Part shown: positions 9,989 to 19,352 of the stretch, one piece after another | How the letters are laid out: each line of letters starts with the position of its first letter | Position numbering within the stretch: the first letter of the stretch is position 1 | Assembly (NCBI GenBank): GCA_937997635.1 | Contig: CALLFA010000041.1 | Span: forward strand, 1 to 64,000 | Direction: 5' to 3' | Length of the DNA stretch: 64,000 nt | Source: an uncultured Saprospiraceae bacterium | GTDB taxonomy: Bacteria > Bacteroidota > Bacteroidia > Chitinophagales > Saprospiraceae | The notes under the pieces: generated by a model | What the model was told of the DNA's origin: nothing | The model's input: the letters and a program-made list of their open reading frames with translations, nothing else | The model's database searches: none | Position numbers and translations under genes: made by a program

Positions 9989-12178
9989 TTACTCTTGCAC
10001 AACAGAAAACTCCAATCGCTTTTTCTCCATATCTGCATCAATTAATTTTACCGTTATGGCATCTCCCATTTTCAACACAGCACCATCTCGTTTTCCTTTC
10101 ATCGACAATGCAGAACCAGTGGAGGAGTAGCTGTCATTAAAATGTTCGAAGCTAATGAGTCCTTCTGCTTTACTTTCATCTAACTCTACAAAGACCCCTC
10201 GCTCTATAAATCCAGAGATGTGACCTGCGAAGGTTTCTCCTACTCTGTCTTTCATATATTCGACTTGCTTGTATTTGATGCTGTCGCGTTCTGCTTCCAT
10301 GGCTTTGCGCTCTTGTGCAGAGATATGTAAACATTTAGATTCTAATTCATCCAAATTCTCCCTGGATACCTTTTCCAAGTTTTTTGCAAGAATTCGGTGT
10401 ACCAACACATCACTATATCGACGTATCGGCGAAGTGAAATGGGTATAGTCTTCAAATGCCAATCCGTAATGACCAATGTTCTCTGTCGTGTACACGGCCT
10501 TAGCCATTGATCGGATCACCATTGGCTGTAACATTTTTAAGCCCTCATCTTGTTGCGCTTTTTCAGCCAATGCATTGAGCGATTTTCTGATTTGCTTTGG
10601 TGTGCTGATGTTTAATTCTATTCCCAGCTCTTTAGCAAATAAAATCAAGTCAGATAATTTTTCAATGTCTGGTTCGTCATGCACTCGATATACTGCTGGC
10701 ACAGGTTTTTTCGAATCCAATTTGCTCATGTATCGCGCAACAGCTTTATTTGCCAATAACATGAAGTCTTCAACAAGCATGTTGGCATCTTTACGCACTT
10801 TCGTGTAAACACCAATTGGTTTAGAATTTTCATCAAGCTTAAACTTAACTTCTTCTGTTTCAAAATTAATGGCGCCTTTTTTGAAACGTTGTGCCTTTAA
10901 TTTTTTCGCAATGGTATTTAGTGCCAATAATTCTTTAGCAAATAAGCCTTCCCCTGTTTCTAATACTTCCTGCGCACCTTCATAGGTGAATCGATGATCA
11001 GAATGAATAACGGTTCTCCCCAACCATGTATCCGTAATCGCAAGGTCTTTATTAAACATAAACATTGCGGAAAAGCAAAGCTTATCTTCTTTCGGTCTTA
11101 GACTACACAATTCATTGGATAATTTTTCTGGCAACATTGGGCAAACGCGATCTACCAGATATACGGATGTGGATCTTGAGAATGCTTCTTCATCAAGCGC
11201 TGTTCCAGGCCTGACATAATGTGTGACATCCGCAATGTGGACACCTACTCTTACTTGCCCATCTTCCAACTCCTCATAGGAAATGGCATCATCAAAATCT
11301 TTAGCATCATGTGGATCAATTGTAATTGTCAACACATCTCTGATGTCCAATCGCTTTTCAATTTCTTCTTCAGGAATTTCGACTTGCATCTTTGCCGTTT
11401 CTTCAAGTACATCCGGTGGGAAAGCAATATTAAACCCTGCGTTGATCAGAATGGAATTCATCTCCAGATCATTGGGCGATAAGTTTCCTAGGTTGCTCTC
11501 TACTTTGCCCCACATGGTTTTACTGTCTCTACCATTCTTGATGAGTTTCACAATTACTCGATCACCATCTTCAGCATCATTGAGTTTATCGTTCTCTACA
11601 TATATATCAAGGTCCCCAGAGTTAGTGGAAGCATGTACAATGCCATGTCCTTTATATGTTCTTAACAAGCCCACAAATTGACTGGAAGCTCTTTTCAATA
11701 CTTTTGTTATTCGACCCTCTGGTCGTCTGCCAGAGCCTTTTCTTGTCAGTGATACTTCTACCGTATCTTTGTCTAAGGCAAAATTCAAATGTCTCGCTGG
11801 TACAAAGACGTCTTGTTCCATACCTTCTACGAGGATAAATGCTGACCCAGCTTTTGTCATATCGACAATACCTTTAACGCCTGGCTTAGCTTTAGTTGAT
11901 GTTGATTTCTTTCCGGTGTTGTTTTTTTGATAAAAGCGGTCTAAGCGAAATTTGCCGCCGTCCAGTTGGAATAGAGCTCCTTCATTTTCTAATTTTGAAA
12001 ATACGTCTTGGACTTGTTCTTTGGATTTTTTGAGCTTTAATTTTTTAATTAGCTGCATGGCGTCAACAGACTTCTTTGGGTGCTTTTTAAAAAAGTTGAA
12101 GATTTCTGTTTTAAGACTACTGCCTGTTCTTTTGCTTTTCTTTCGTCCCTGTTTCTTACTACTCGAATGTTTTGTCAT
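9989..12178 (-). CDS. rnr: Ribonuclease R
   Basis: 729 residues. RNase R is a processive 3'-to-5' exoribonuclease that degrades structured RNA in the cytoplasm. The order of parts matches the family: a Lys/Ser-rich N-terminal tail, a winged-helix region (about 22-80), cold-shock OB folds (about 100-240), the RNB catalytic domain from about 270 with the metal-binding cluster IDPHDAKDFDDA near 283-294, the FTSPIRRYSDVLVHR motif near 580, and a C-terminal S1 domain (about 640-725). It starts at ATG. A 161-bp MITE-like element lies 34 bases upstream of the start, between rnr and the next minus-strand gene. The mannitol dehydrogenase-like gene follows closely. Confidence 0.95.
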   Translation of the reverse strand: MTKHSSSKKQGRKKSKRTGSSLKTEIFNFFKKHPKKSVDAMQLIKKLKLKKSKEQVQDVFSKLENEGALFQLDGGKFRLDRFYQKNNTGKKSTSTKAKPGVKGIVDMTKAGSAFILVEGMEQDVFVPARHLNFALDKDTVEVSLTRKGSGRRPEGRITKVLKRASSQFVGLLRTYKGHGIVHASTNSGDLDIYVENDKLNDAEDGDRVIVKLIKNGRDSKTMWGKVESNLGNLSPNDLEMNSILINAGFNIAFPPDVLEETAKMQVEIPEEEIEKRLDIRDVLTITIDPHDAKDFDDAISYEELEDGQVRVGVHIADVTHYVRPGTALDEEAFSRSTSVYLVDRVCPMLPEKLSNELCSLRPKEDKLCFSAMFMFNKDLAITDTWLGRTVIHSDHRFTYEGAQEVLETGEGLFAKELLALNTIAKKLKAQRFKKGAINFETEEVKFKLDENSKPIGVYTKVRKDANMLVEDFMLLANKAVARYMSKLDSKKPVPAVYRVHDEPDIEKLSDLILFAKELGIELNISTPKQIRKSLNALAEKAQQDEGLKMLQPMVIRSMAKAVYTTENIGHYGLAFEDYTHFTSPIRRYSDVLVHRILAKNLEKVSRENLDELESKCLHISAQERKAMEAERDSIKYKQVEYMKDRVGETFAGHISGFIERGVFVELDESKAEGLISFEHFNDSYSSTGSALSMKGKRDGAVLKMGDAITVKLIDADMEKKRLEFSVVQE

Positions 12179-12212
12179 TATGTAAAATTAGATACTATCC
12201 CTTTGGATAATA

Positions 12213-12373
12213 TATACCAAAAGGAGAAAGGTTTGACTGATGTATTACGTAGAAGTTTTGTCTGTTGACAAGACGAAAAATGCAGTGAATGCAAGTATTC
12301 ACGTGTATTTTCAACGATGGGAACAGATAAACGATTAGGTACAAAGCGGTCAAACTATTTTCATTTTGGTATA
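12213..12373 (+). repeat. MITE-like repeat, copy 1 of 3 (161 bp)
   Basis: Begins TATACCAAAAGGAGAAAGG and ends TTTTCATTTTGGTATA; the ends are imperfect inverted repeats of about 27 bases. The centre has a small inverted repeat (GTGAAT and ATTCAC). It is in the opposite orientation to the copies at 19186 and 29698, and all three are exactly 161 bp. The frame that stays open in the other copies is broken by TGA here. There is no transposase in the window. It fills most of the gap between rnr and the 170-residue gene. Confidence 0.8.
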
Positions 12374-12380
12374 TGATTGA

Positions 12381-12893
12381 TTAATATTCTGAATCTTGTA
12401 AGGAGAAAATGATATCTCCTGTTGACAATATTTCAAAGGTCATGGACTTGCTCATGTCTGCATTATAATTTTGTGCATCTTCTTGTTGCTGTCCAGCCAC
12501 GATTGAAATAATATAATCCTCAGAAATGTTTGCTGCAGATTGGAATAAGCGTTCATTTTCATATCTAGATCCTGCAATACTTTTCCTAGATATCACTTGG
12601 TGTTTCCTGTCAAAGGTAACTAAAATATATTCATATGAATAAATCTTCCCTCTCCAATAGACAACGGCATCGAATTCTTCTGATTCTGCGAAACGGAAAC
12701 AAGGTTCGAATTCTGTAAACTCGTCTATGTCATCTTGTTCCATTGGTACTAGAAAGTTTTCTATCACGTGTTGTGGAAATGGCTTGTTGGCTTTCGCAAA
12801 TTCACCTCGACTATCAGAGGTAATGGTCACCGGTAATTCTACTACTGGAAAACAATCTAAAAAGTCTTGATATGAGGGGTCATTATTACTCAT
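12381..12893 (-). CDS. Hypothetical protein (170 aa)
   Basis: I do not recognise this family. The protein is acidic, has no signal peptide or membrane segment, and seems soluble and cytoplasmic. Visible features are an N-terminal segment with SYQDFLDCFPVVELPVTI, a central WRGKIYSYEYILVTFDR strand-rich stretch, and a C-terminal MTFEILSTGDIIFSLQ. The beginning and end look like a compact alpha/beta domain. It starts at ATG and ends only eight bases from the MITE-like repeat. It sits 64 bases downstream of the membrane protein gene on the same strand, so co-transcription is possible. Confidence 0.65.
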   Translation of the reverse strand: MSNNDPSYQDFLDCFPVVELPVTITSDSRGEFAKANKPFPQHVIENFLVPMEQDDIDEFTEFEPCFRFAESEEFDAVVYWRGKIYSYEYILVTFDRKHQVISRKSIAGSRYENERLFQSAANISEDYIISIVAGQQQEDAQNYNADMSKSMTFEILSTGDIIFSLQDSEY

Positions 12894-12957
12894 AAAGCTG
12901 CAAAGGTACTGAACTAACCGTTATGATGCAGTAAATATTTTAGAAGGAAAATGTTCT

Positions 12958-13803
12958 TTAAACGGTCTTGTTTATGGCGTTAGAACACACAGCTAATGTT
13001 GAATAGTTCCACAGTCGGATAATAATTTTGCCGAGGAGTATGAGTAAGGAAAGAATAAATGTGAGAACCAGCGTATCCAAATTGTCTAACTTAATGTTGA
13101 CCCATATGCCCAAAAAAGCTAGTGAAGAGAACAATAGAAAGTAGGCTGTAAGAGCACGATAATTCTTCTTTGTCTGTAACCCTCCAGCTTTTAGTGACTG
13201 CCACCAAGACACTTGCGATCTTGCACAATGAATTCTGCTGTTGATGGACCAGTTGGTAATAAAAGACAGCAACAAAAAATAAATAAACAGACAAACGTAG
13301 AGCACATAAAAAAATAAGCGATCTGATTCCAACCATTCAACAAAAGGCAGTGAGTTAGCCGCCAATGGTCCAAATAAAATACCTGTGATAATAAGAAATA
13401 AAATCAAAAAGAATAATGCGAAAAACAAAAATGGGAAAAACAGTTTCGCAGCAGATGACATAAAAGATGCCATTGATTGTTTCTGCTTATGAAGCAATGT
13501 TTGAATACAGCCTGCATGTAAAAATATAGCCAGTATAAAATTGATGACAAATACAATGACAAACACTTTACCACTAATCGCAAATGCATCAGGAATTGAT
13601 CGCATCATGTCCATGAATACCGAATAATTAAAATCAGATTCGAATACTTGTCCAGCTATTGTTTGTCCTAAGTGCATTTGTAAATCCTTCTGAATCACAG
13701 AGCCTACAATCCCTGCAAAAATAAGCTGTATTAAAAATAGATAGACGATTATATTTTTATGAATCAACACTTGTTTGAATCCTTTCACTAAAGCACTCAT
13801 CAT
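12958..13803 (-). CDS. Polytopic inner-membrane protein (281 aa)
   Basis: About six hydrophobic helices can be seen, including KNIIVYLFLIQLIFAGIVGS near the N-terminus, VFVIVFVINFILAIFLHAG, FLFFALFFLILFLIITGILF and the C-terminal VLTFILSLLILLGKIIIRL. The layout resembles the uncharacterised integral membrane proteins with glycerophosphoryl-diester-phosphodiesterase-like membrane domains, but I would not name a function. The start chosen is the ATG at 13803, which overlaps the TGA of the upstream M1 peptidase (ATGA), a usual sign of translational coupling. A longer version from 13842 would overlap by 42 bases. It lies in the M1 peptidase operon. Confidence 0.7.
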   Translation of the reverse strand: MMSALVKGFKQVLIHKNIIVYLFLIQLIFAGIVGSVIQKDLQMHLGQTIAGQVFESDFNYSVFMDMMRSIPDAFAISGKVFVIVFVINFILAIFLHAGCIQTLLHKQKQSMASFMSSAAKLFFPFLFFALFFLILFLIITGILFGPLAANSLPFVEWLESDRLFFYVLYVCLFIYFLLLSFITNWSINSRIHCARSQVSWWQSLKAGGLQTKKNYRALTAYFLLFSSLAFLGIWVNIKLDNLDTLVLTFILSLLILLGKIIIRLWNYSTLAVCSNAINKTV

Positions 13804-15704
13804 ATCAAGAATGTTGTTGATTGAAATAAATGCTGGGTCCAAGAAATCCCTTTTAATAAATATCGCTTAAAAAAAGTTGGTTCTTTTTTATAGCTGTTAT
13901 TGTTCATGTTTAAATCAATAAAACAGTGGCTTTCTGGATCTATGTGAATGGATTGTATCTCTTTATTAAAAGACAATTCTTTAGTGGTTGTATTTTTTTC
14001 CCATCTTACTTTACTTGTTGTGTTATCAGCAAACGTGATTGCTATATCAACTGGAAGAAATAATTCTCCGACTTTTTTTAATTGTGCTGTTTTTCCATCG
14101 ACACGAGTTACTTGGTAATCTATTGTTTTAGAACTGTCTAGACAATCTGTTAAGAAAGTAATCAAGGATGATGATAGTGGGGCATTTACATGTTGATTAA
14201 TATAATCTACAGCCAAAGATTCAAAGTCCGCTCTGCGAGGATGTGTGAATTTATGATTGGTAAAATAACGTTTCATCATCTCGTCCATTTTTTCTTGACC
14301 AAGATAATGTTCCATCGTCTTCAGCATTGTGGCTGTTTTACTGTACACAATGCCTTTGAAATCTCCTCTGATTTCCCAACCTGGTCGAGCAATAGCCGTA
14401 TTTATTTGTTCATGATTCATACGGGCATACTCGTTTCGAGACAAGGCAGTATTCCCATATTTAAAGCCTAGAAATGACACTTGCGATTCATCAGGTGGAA
14501 ATAAAGATTCCATAATGCGATCTTCGTAATAGGTTACAAAACCTTCATCTAGCCATGGTTCTGCTTTTTCATTTGACGCCAAGACACCCATAAAGAACTG
14601 ATGTGCAAATTCATGAATCGCCAATGATTCTGAACCGCGAAACCATGTTGGCATTCGATAGACTGTACCTGCCGTAGCAAAAGTGGGATACTCCATAAAT
14701 CCATTGCGCAAGGAGTGAAATGGTGGATCCATCAAGGTAATACCCGGATATGGATATTTACCCAAATGATCGTTGAAGTATTGTAGTGAATGCTTGATGG
14801 CTCTCATATATCGATCTGCCATGTGGCAATGATCTGGCCCGACCAATAACCTAATGTCTACATCTTCCCATTGATCTAAATATTCTTCCAATTCTGGTGA
14901 CACACACCAAGCAAAGTCAATGACATCTTCGGCCAGATACCTAGTCATTTTGAACGTCTCTCCTTCTCGGTCAATTGTTCCTTCCTCGATCATACACCCT
15001 GAAGCACCTACTGTAAATGATTGATCACAACGGATCGTCATATCATAATTGCCAAAGTCCCCATAAAATTCCGTTCGCTGTTGAAACTGGATACAATTCC
15101 AATCCCAGTTGCCTTCCAAGTCTTGCTCATAGACACCAAGCTTCGGATACCAATGCACAAAGAGGTGAAAGTTATTGCCCCCATAGCCTGAACGAGCAAT
15201 CGTCTTTGGCAACTTTGACGTGAACGTAAGATTGAGCACCAAAGAATCACCTGGCTGCACAGCTTGATCTAGTGGAATATACAAGACTGTCTCATCATCA
15301 ATATTGCCATCATCTTGAACATAATACATCTTGGTCGTCAGCTCTTCGCCATTGGCTATACCGATAGAATCAATGGTGATGTGTCCCCATTCATCATCTC
15401 CCCGTCTGGCAATTGGGTTGTCAAATACCACTCCACCAGTCGGCTTCAACCACGTGGATTTCATGTTTTTGAAAGCATTCAGATACATATAAAATTTGAG
15501 GTCTGAGACGGGATTCGGCGAAGGATTGTGCCACACGATTTGTGACATACCGAAAGCGGTTTTGTGTTCGTGGTCTAGGTCGACAGTCATTGTGTAGTTG
15601 GCTACTCTATCGCTTTGGACGTTACCGGTGGGCTTGCAATAAGCAAACACAGAAAGTGAACTTAGGAACAATAACACACAGCAATAAAATTTCTGAAAGG
15701 CCAT
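13800..15704 (-). CDS. M1-family zinc metallopeptidase, exported
   Basis: 634 residues. The gluzincin motif HEFAH lies near 362-366, with the downstream zinc-ligand Glu in EPWLDEGF near 386. The region NGFMEYP near 338 corresponds to the GxMEN substrate motif of M1 aminopeptidases. The N-terminal start at 15704 gives a clear signal peptide (MAFQKFYCCVLLFLSSLSVF), so cleavage takes place in the periplasm or at the outer membrane. The open frame continues about 78 codons further upstream, but that part is Arg/Lys-rich, lies over the low-complexity tail of the helicase gene, and would bury the signal peptide. The substrate is unknown; likely peptide scavenging. The next gene overlaps its stop. 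Confidence 0.88.
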   Translation of the reverse strand: MAFQKFYCCVLLFLSSLSVFAYCKPTGNVQSDRVANYTMTVDLDHEHKTAFGMSQIVWHNPSPNPVSDLKFYMYLNAFKNMKSTWLKPTGGVVFDNPIARRGDDEWGHITIDSIGIANGEELTTKMYYVQDDGNIDDETVLYIPLDQAVQPGDSLVLNLTFTSKLPKTIARSGYGGNNFHLFVHWYPKLGVYEQDLEGNWDWNCIQFQQRTEFYGDFGNYDMTIRCDQSFTVGASGCMIEEGTIDREGETFKMTRYLAEDVIDFAWCVSPELEEYLDQWEDVDIRLLVGPDHCHMADRYMRAIKHSLQYFNDHLGKYPYPGITLMDPPFHSLRNGFMEYPTFATAGTVYRMPTWFRGSESLAIHEFAHQFFMGVLASNEKAEPWLDEGFVTYYEDRIMESLFPPDESQVSFLGFKYGNTALSRNEYARMNHEQINTAIARPGWEIRGDFKGIVYSKTATMLKTMEHYLGQEKMDEMMKRYFTNHKFTHPRRADFESLAVDYINQHVNAPLSSSLITFLTDCLDSSKTIDYQVTRVDGKTAQLKKVGELFLPVDIAITFADNTTSKVRWEKNTTTKELSFNKEIQSIHIDPESHCFIDLNMNNNSYKKEPTFFKRYLLKGISWTQHLFQSTTFLI

Positions 15705-15798
15705 TGGTACAAAAATAGCACGGATGGGGGAAAGGCTTTCATCAATTGGGAGATATTTTAGCAAAATGGATAGAAGTAGTCCTTTTGGTTTAACGACT

Positions 15799-17289
15799 TT
15801 AATACTTCTTTTTATTCTTCTTTTTGTTTTTCTTTTTAAAATCGGGTTTGCCTTTGTCCTTCTTTTTCTTTTTGTTAAAAAATTTCTTTCCTGATTTTTT
15901 GCCGTATTTCTTTTTGCTCTTTCTGTACGAAGGAGCATCCATTCGTTTGTCTTTTTTACCCTTTTTGTCTCTACTTGATTCCTTACTTATTTCGGTAAGG
16001 TTTAATTTATCCAATTCAATTGCGAGCAACTTAGCGATCAAGTCTTTTTTAGACAAATCGTCGAAAAGATCAAAAGCACGTTCCAACAGATCGTAGTCAA
16101 GCTTAGTCCCATATTCTTTAGCCAAAATTGTTTCAGCCCAATTGTCGATTCTGATTTTTCCAATATCGGCGATAGAAGGAATGTCTATTTGTGTAAAATC
16201 TATTTTAAGTTGGTTGGCAATTCGATTGATCTTGCTTTTTTCTCTAGAATTGATTAGAGATATAGATATACCTTTTTTACCTGCTCTGCCTGTACGGCCA
16301 CTTCTGTGGGTATAGTAAGAGACATCATCTGGCAATTGGTAGTGAAACACATGTGTCAAATCATTCACATCTATACCCCGAGCAGCAACATCTGTGGCAC
16401 ACAACAATTGTAGATCGTGTGCCTTGAATCGTTTCATTACCCGTTCACGTTGAGCTTGACTTAAATCTCCATGGATGCCATCCACTTTATAACCCATGCT
16501 CAACAACTCTTCAGCTAATCCTTGAGTACCAAGACGAGTTCTGCAAAAAACGACACCTCTGATTTCGGGGTTTGTATCTAATATTCGACAAAGCGCTTCT
16601 CTTTTTTGAGAACTCTTTGATACGAGAAACTGATGACTGATGTCTTGATTGACTTCATTGGTAAGATTGGTCCTCACTTCCATGGGCTGATCCATGTACT
16701 TATTGACAATCTTCCGAATGGCCTTTGGCATCGTTGCGGAGAACAACCAAGTAAACTTATCTTCTGGTGAATATTCTAGAATCTGATCGATCTCCTCTTT
16801 GAAGCCCATATTGAGCATCTCATCAGCCTCATCCAAGATCACATATTCGATATCGGAAAGATCGACAGCTTTACGTTTTAATAAATCAATCAACCGACCA
16901 GGTGTAGCAATAATTATATGCTGTGGCTTTTTAAGCGATCTTATCTGGTTGACTATAGCAGCACCACCGTAAACAGGTAATGATTTTACCCCTTTCAAGT
17001 ATTTACTGTACAGCCCTATTTGTTCACTTATCTGTTTACACAATTCTCTAGTTGGCGCAAGTATGAGTGCTTGCGTGTGTGTTGCCTTTGTATCAATGTG
17101 GTGTAAAAGAGGTAAACCGAAAGCTGCTGTTTTTCCAGTACCTGTTTGTGCCAAACCGATAAAGTCGCTATCTCCTTCTAGTAGAAAGGGGATGGCTTTT
17201 TTTTGTATGTCACTTGGGGTTTCAAAACCAAACTCCGTAATCGCACGAAGTATCTCGTCAGAAATTCCTAAATCAATAAATGAGGACAA
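15799..17289 (-). CDS. DEAD-box ATP-dependent RNA helicase
   Basis: 496 residues. All classical motifs are present: the Q motif (GFETPSDIQKKAIP), motif I AQTGTGKT near 47-54, PTRELCKQ, DEAD near 152-155, SAT near 183, and motif VI HRSGRTGRAGKKG near 328. A helper region follows, then a very basic tail of about 70 residues built of Lys, Gly and Phe that probably binds RNA. The likely role is unwinding RNA in ribosome assembly or mRNA decay, as in CshA/DeaD/RhlE proteins. The start is a TTG, since no in-frame ATG is available before motif I and the N-terminus already matches the family. The tail encodes poly-Lys runs that create spurious open frames on the other strand. Confidence 0.93.
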   Translation of the reverse strand: MSSFIDLGISDEILRAITEFGFETPSDIQKKAIPFLLEGDSDFIGLAQTGTGKTAAFGLPLLHHIDTKATHTQALILAPTRELCKQISEQIGLYSKYLKGVKSLPVYGGAAIVNQIRSLKKPQHIIIATPGRLIDLLKRKAVDLSDIEYVILDEADEMLNMGFKEEIDQILEYSPEDKFTWLFSATMPKAIRKIVNKYMDQPMEVRTNLTNEVNQDISHQFLVSKSSQKREALCRILDTNPEIRGVVFCRTRLGTQGLAEELLSMGYKVDGIHGDLSQAQRERVMKRFKAHDLQLLCATDVAARGIDVNDLTHVFHYQLPDDVSYYTHRSGRTGRAGKKGISISLINSREKSKINRIANQLKIDFTQIDIPSIADIGKIRIDNWAETILAKEYGTKLDYDLLERAFDLFDDLSKKDLIAKLLAIELDKLNLTEISKESSRDKKGKKDKRMDAPSYRKSKKKYGKKSGKKFFNKKKKKDKGKPDFKKKNKKKNKKKY

Positions 17290-17379
17290 AGAACATTGGT
17301 TTTAATGAGCTGCAAAGGTGCACATTTAAATCATAATAGTATTGAAAAAATTATAGCTCAAAAATATGGTGGCTGTAGC

Positions 17380-17783
17380 ATCCCTCCTGCGTGGCTGAAG
17401 GCGTCTCGCCTCGGTGGCTGAAGGCGTCTCGCCTCAGCATATGATCAAGACTTAATTGTCCTCCTGCATGCCCTTTAATGATCTCTTCGTTGTCAAAGAC
17501 GTTCCTAACCTTATTTCCTTAATGTTTCCCCTTTTACAATCGCTGATGCGAGACGCCAGCAGCAACAGCTTGTCCTTCTGAATGCCCTTTAATGATCTCT
17601 TCCTTATCAGAGACGCCTTTCCTTATTTCCTTAATGTTTTCCCTTTTCAATCGCTGAGGCGAGACGCCTACAGCCACGGCTTCTAATGTTCTCTGTTTGC
17701 AAACGCTGAGGCGAGACGCATACAGCCACGGCTCCTTATTACCTTAATGTTTCCCCCTCTGTTGATACGCCTTCAGCCACCGT
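17380..17783. repeat. Array of short palindromic repeats (AGGCGAGACGCCT family)
   Basis: The hairpin core AGGCG-TCT-CGCCT occurs twice in tandem at 17399 and 17422. Further related units at about 17515, 17626, 17684 and 17735 combine TTAATGTTTCCCC, GCTGAGGCGAGACGCC and CAGCCACGGC segments. The last unit runs into the 3' end of the next minus-strand gene. Relatives of the core are found at 33184, 33735, 33850 and, as AGGCGTCCCGCCT, at 43545 and 43594. There is no coding capacity and no regular spacer structure. The remaining bases from 17290 are A/T-rich without features. Confidence 0.8.
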
Positions 17784-18758
17784 TTTAACACCAAAGATCA
17801 ACAACAACAAACCCAAACAGATCATCCCCCATTCTCCCATCGTCGGTATAAATGGTAAAACAGAACACAATTCCAATTGCATAGAGACCAGATTAACATC
17901 GCAAAAACCAGATGTGTCACCTGAACCTCTTGCATCAAATACGATGGTACCGTCAACCAGATAATTTGCGAGATCTGTTTCTGATAAATTAATGATCGTA
18001 CAGGTAGGTGTATCAGCACAATCGTTACCATTAGCTTGAGTTTCACCTATACAATTGCCTGATTCATCTACAACTTGATAACCTTCAGTGGTGGAACTTA
18101 TATCTCCTTGTGCACAGACCGTTAATACACCAGACACGTAATTACCGCCATCTGGAGCTTCATTGCCAGTTGAAAAAGTGAATAGATTGCTACTAGTAGA
18201 ACCCATTTCGATACCTGAATTATCATCAATTATAATGGTTTCATTGAAGCTTACTTCTCCAATGCAAGTTGTAGGAATAGGAGGGCAGACAATATTTACA
18301 CTAAACTCGGGAGATGTAGAAGTGTCATCTGTACAGAAAAAAGAATCAACTTGATAGCATACAATTTGTCCAGCTGTAGCCTCAAAAAATAGTTGAGCTT
18401 GCAAATTGCAAAAATCATCGTTTGAATCGAGAACATTCCCTTGGGCATCAAAAATAGTGATCATCGTGTCATCGTCAGACAATTCACATGTCGAGAATAT
18501 GTATGTTCCTTTAGCAGGTAGTGATATACAAATTTGGTTGCCTGCCAAGCCAGTTAGTCGTGTACCAAACCCAGTGTTCTCAATATCTAAATCTAAACAA
18601 AGGGAAAAGTCATCAAACGTTACTGCCGAATCGCAAGTCAATTCTAAAGGGTTTGTTGGGGCATTTAAAAAAGGACCTGGCGCGCATTGGCCATGAAGGC
18701 CGACTCTGGGTACAAGAAAAAATGTAACAAGAGCGGTAACTGTGAATAGCTGTTTCAT
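17739..18758 (-). CDS. Secreted protein with IPTM-GEWG C-terminal sorting-like tail
   Basis: 339 residues from the ATG at 18758, one base after the stop of the small secreted protein before it. An open frame upstream of this would overlap that gene and lacks a signal; the ATG at 18758 gives a signal peptide (MKQLFTVTALVTFFLVPRVG). The body is Cys- and Asp-rich, beta-structured, with segments such as TCDSAVTFDDFSLCLDLD and DDDTMITIFDAQGNVL that recall PPC-like domains. The C-terminus, near 304-327, reads IPTMGEWGMICLGLLLLIFG. That matches IPTL-CTERM-type tails: a motif, then a membrane helix. The final 13 residues are encoded inside a copy of the palindromic intergenic repeat. I infer a surface-anchored protein of unknown function. 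Confidence 0.75.
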   Translation of the reverse strand: MKQLFTVTALVTFFLVPRVGLHGQCAPGPFLNAPTNPLELTCDSAVTFDDFSLCLDLDIENTGFGTRLTGLAGNQICISLPAKGTYIFSTCELSDDDTMITIFDAQGNVLDSNDDFCNLQAQLFFEATAGQIVCYQVDSFFCTDDTSTSPEFSVNIVCPPIPTTCIGEVSFNETIIIDDNSGIEMGSTSSNLFTFSTGNEAPDGGNYVSGVLTVCAQGDISSTTEGYQVVDESGNCIGETQANGNDCADTPTCTIINLSETDLANYLVDGTIVFDARGSGDTSGFCDVNLVSMQLELCSVLPFIPTMGEWGMICLGLLLLIFGVKTVAEGVSTEGETLR

Positions 18759-18759
18759 G

Positions 18760-19101
18760 CTAGTTCTTTTCAGATTTGAGATTAGAATTGTTTGAAATGT
18801 AAGCGGATACCATGTCATCATTACCATCAATGACAATTACCTGAGCTTTTTGCAGAATCCTTTGTTTTGAATTGTCATCCAATTTCTTACTGTCCAACAG
18901 TCTGTCAAACATTCGGATGACCTCTATTCGGTTTTCGCTAATGTTCTCAAAATCTGATCTGATTAATGATATAATAGGACCATCATCGGGGAAATTTTTC
19001 AATGTGCGTAGCATGTTTTCTTTGTTAGGAATATTGGCTACCTGAGCGTGCATGCTGATTGTAAACAGAAGCAATAGTGCAATGACTAAATGTTTTATCA
19101 T
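18760..19101 (-). CDS. Small secreted protein (113 aa), unknown
   Basis: A good signal peptide (MIKHLVIALLLLFTISMHAQ) is followed by about 93 residues that look helical, with LRTLKNFPDDGPIISLIRSD and RIEVIRMFDRLLDSKKLDD. I recognise no family. It is the first gene of a probable two-gene unit: its TAG ends one base before the ATG of the IPTM-tailed protein. A helper or partner role for that protein is only a guess from position. Upstream lies a gap of about 250 bases, most of it the second MITE-like repeat. Confidence 0.65.
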   Translation of the reverse strand: MIKHLVIALLLLFTISMHAQVANIPNKENMLRTLKNFPDDGPIISLIRSDFENISENRIEVIRMFDRLLDSKKLDDNSKQRILQKAQVIVIDGNDDMVSAYISNNSNLKSEKN

Positions 19102-19185
19102 GAGATTTGACTTTTTCCTACAGTAAAACTAAAAACGATAAGATGATATACAACTTAATTTGTGAAAAAACTGAAACGATGCGTG

Positions 19186-19346
19186 TATGCCAAAATGAAC
19201 ATAGTTTGACCGTTCTTTACTTGCTCTTTTATCTGTTCTCATCGTTGAAAATACTCGTGAATACCTGCATTTACTGCATTTTTCGTCTTGACAACAGACA
19301 AAAGGTCTCCGTAATAAATCAGTCAAATCATTCTGCTTTTGGTATA
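19186..19346 (-). repeat. MITE-like repeat, copy 2 of 3 (161 bp)
   Basis: Begins TATGCCAAAATGAACATAG and ends CTGCTTTTGGTATA. It is the same element as at 12213 but in the opposite orientation, and the same way round as the copy at 29698. It ends seven bases from the stop codon of the TonB-dependent receptor. The core CTCATCGTTGAAAATACTCG is shared with the copy at 29698. The minus strand keeps an open frame here, but similarity of that frame across copies is no better than that of the DNA. Confidence 0.8.
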
Positions 19347-19352
19347 AGATGT

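Noticed and set aside
15705-15938. N-terminal extension of the M1 peptidase by 78 residues
   Set aside because: It is Arg/Lys-rich, lies over the helicase's lysine-rich tail codons, and would hide a clear signal peptide at 15704.
15824-16096. Phe/Leu-rich plus-strand frame of 90 residues
   Set aside because: It is the complement of the lysine-rich helicase tail, which produces spurious hydrophobic frames.
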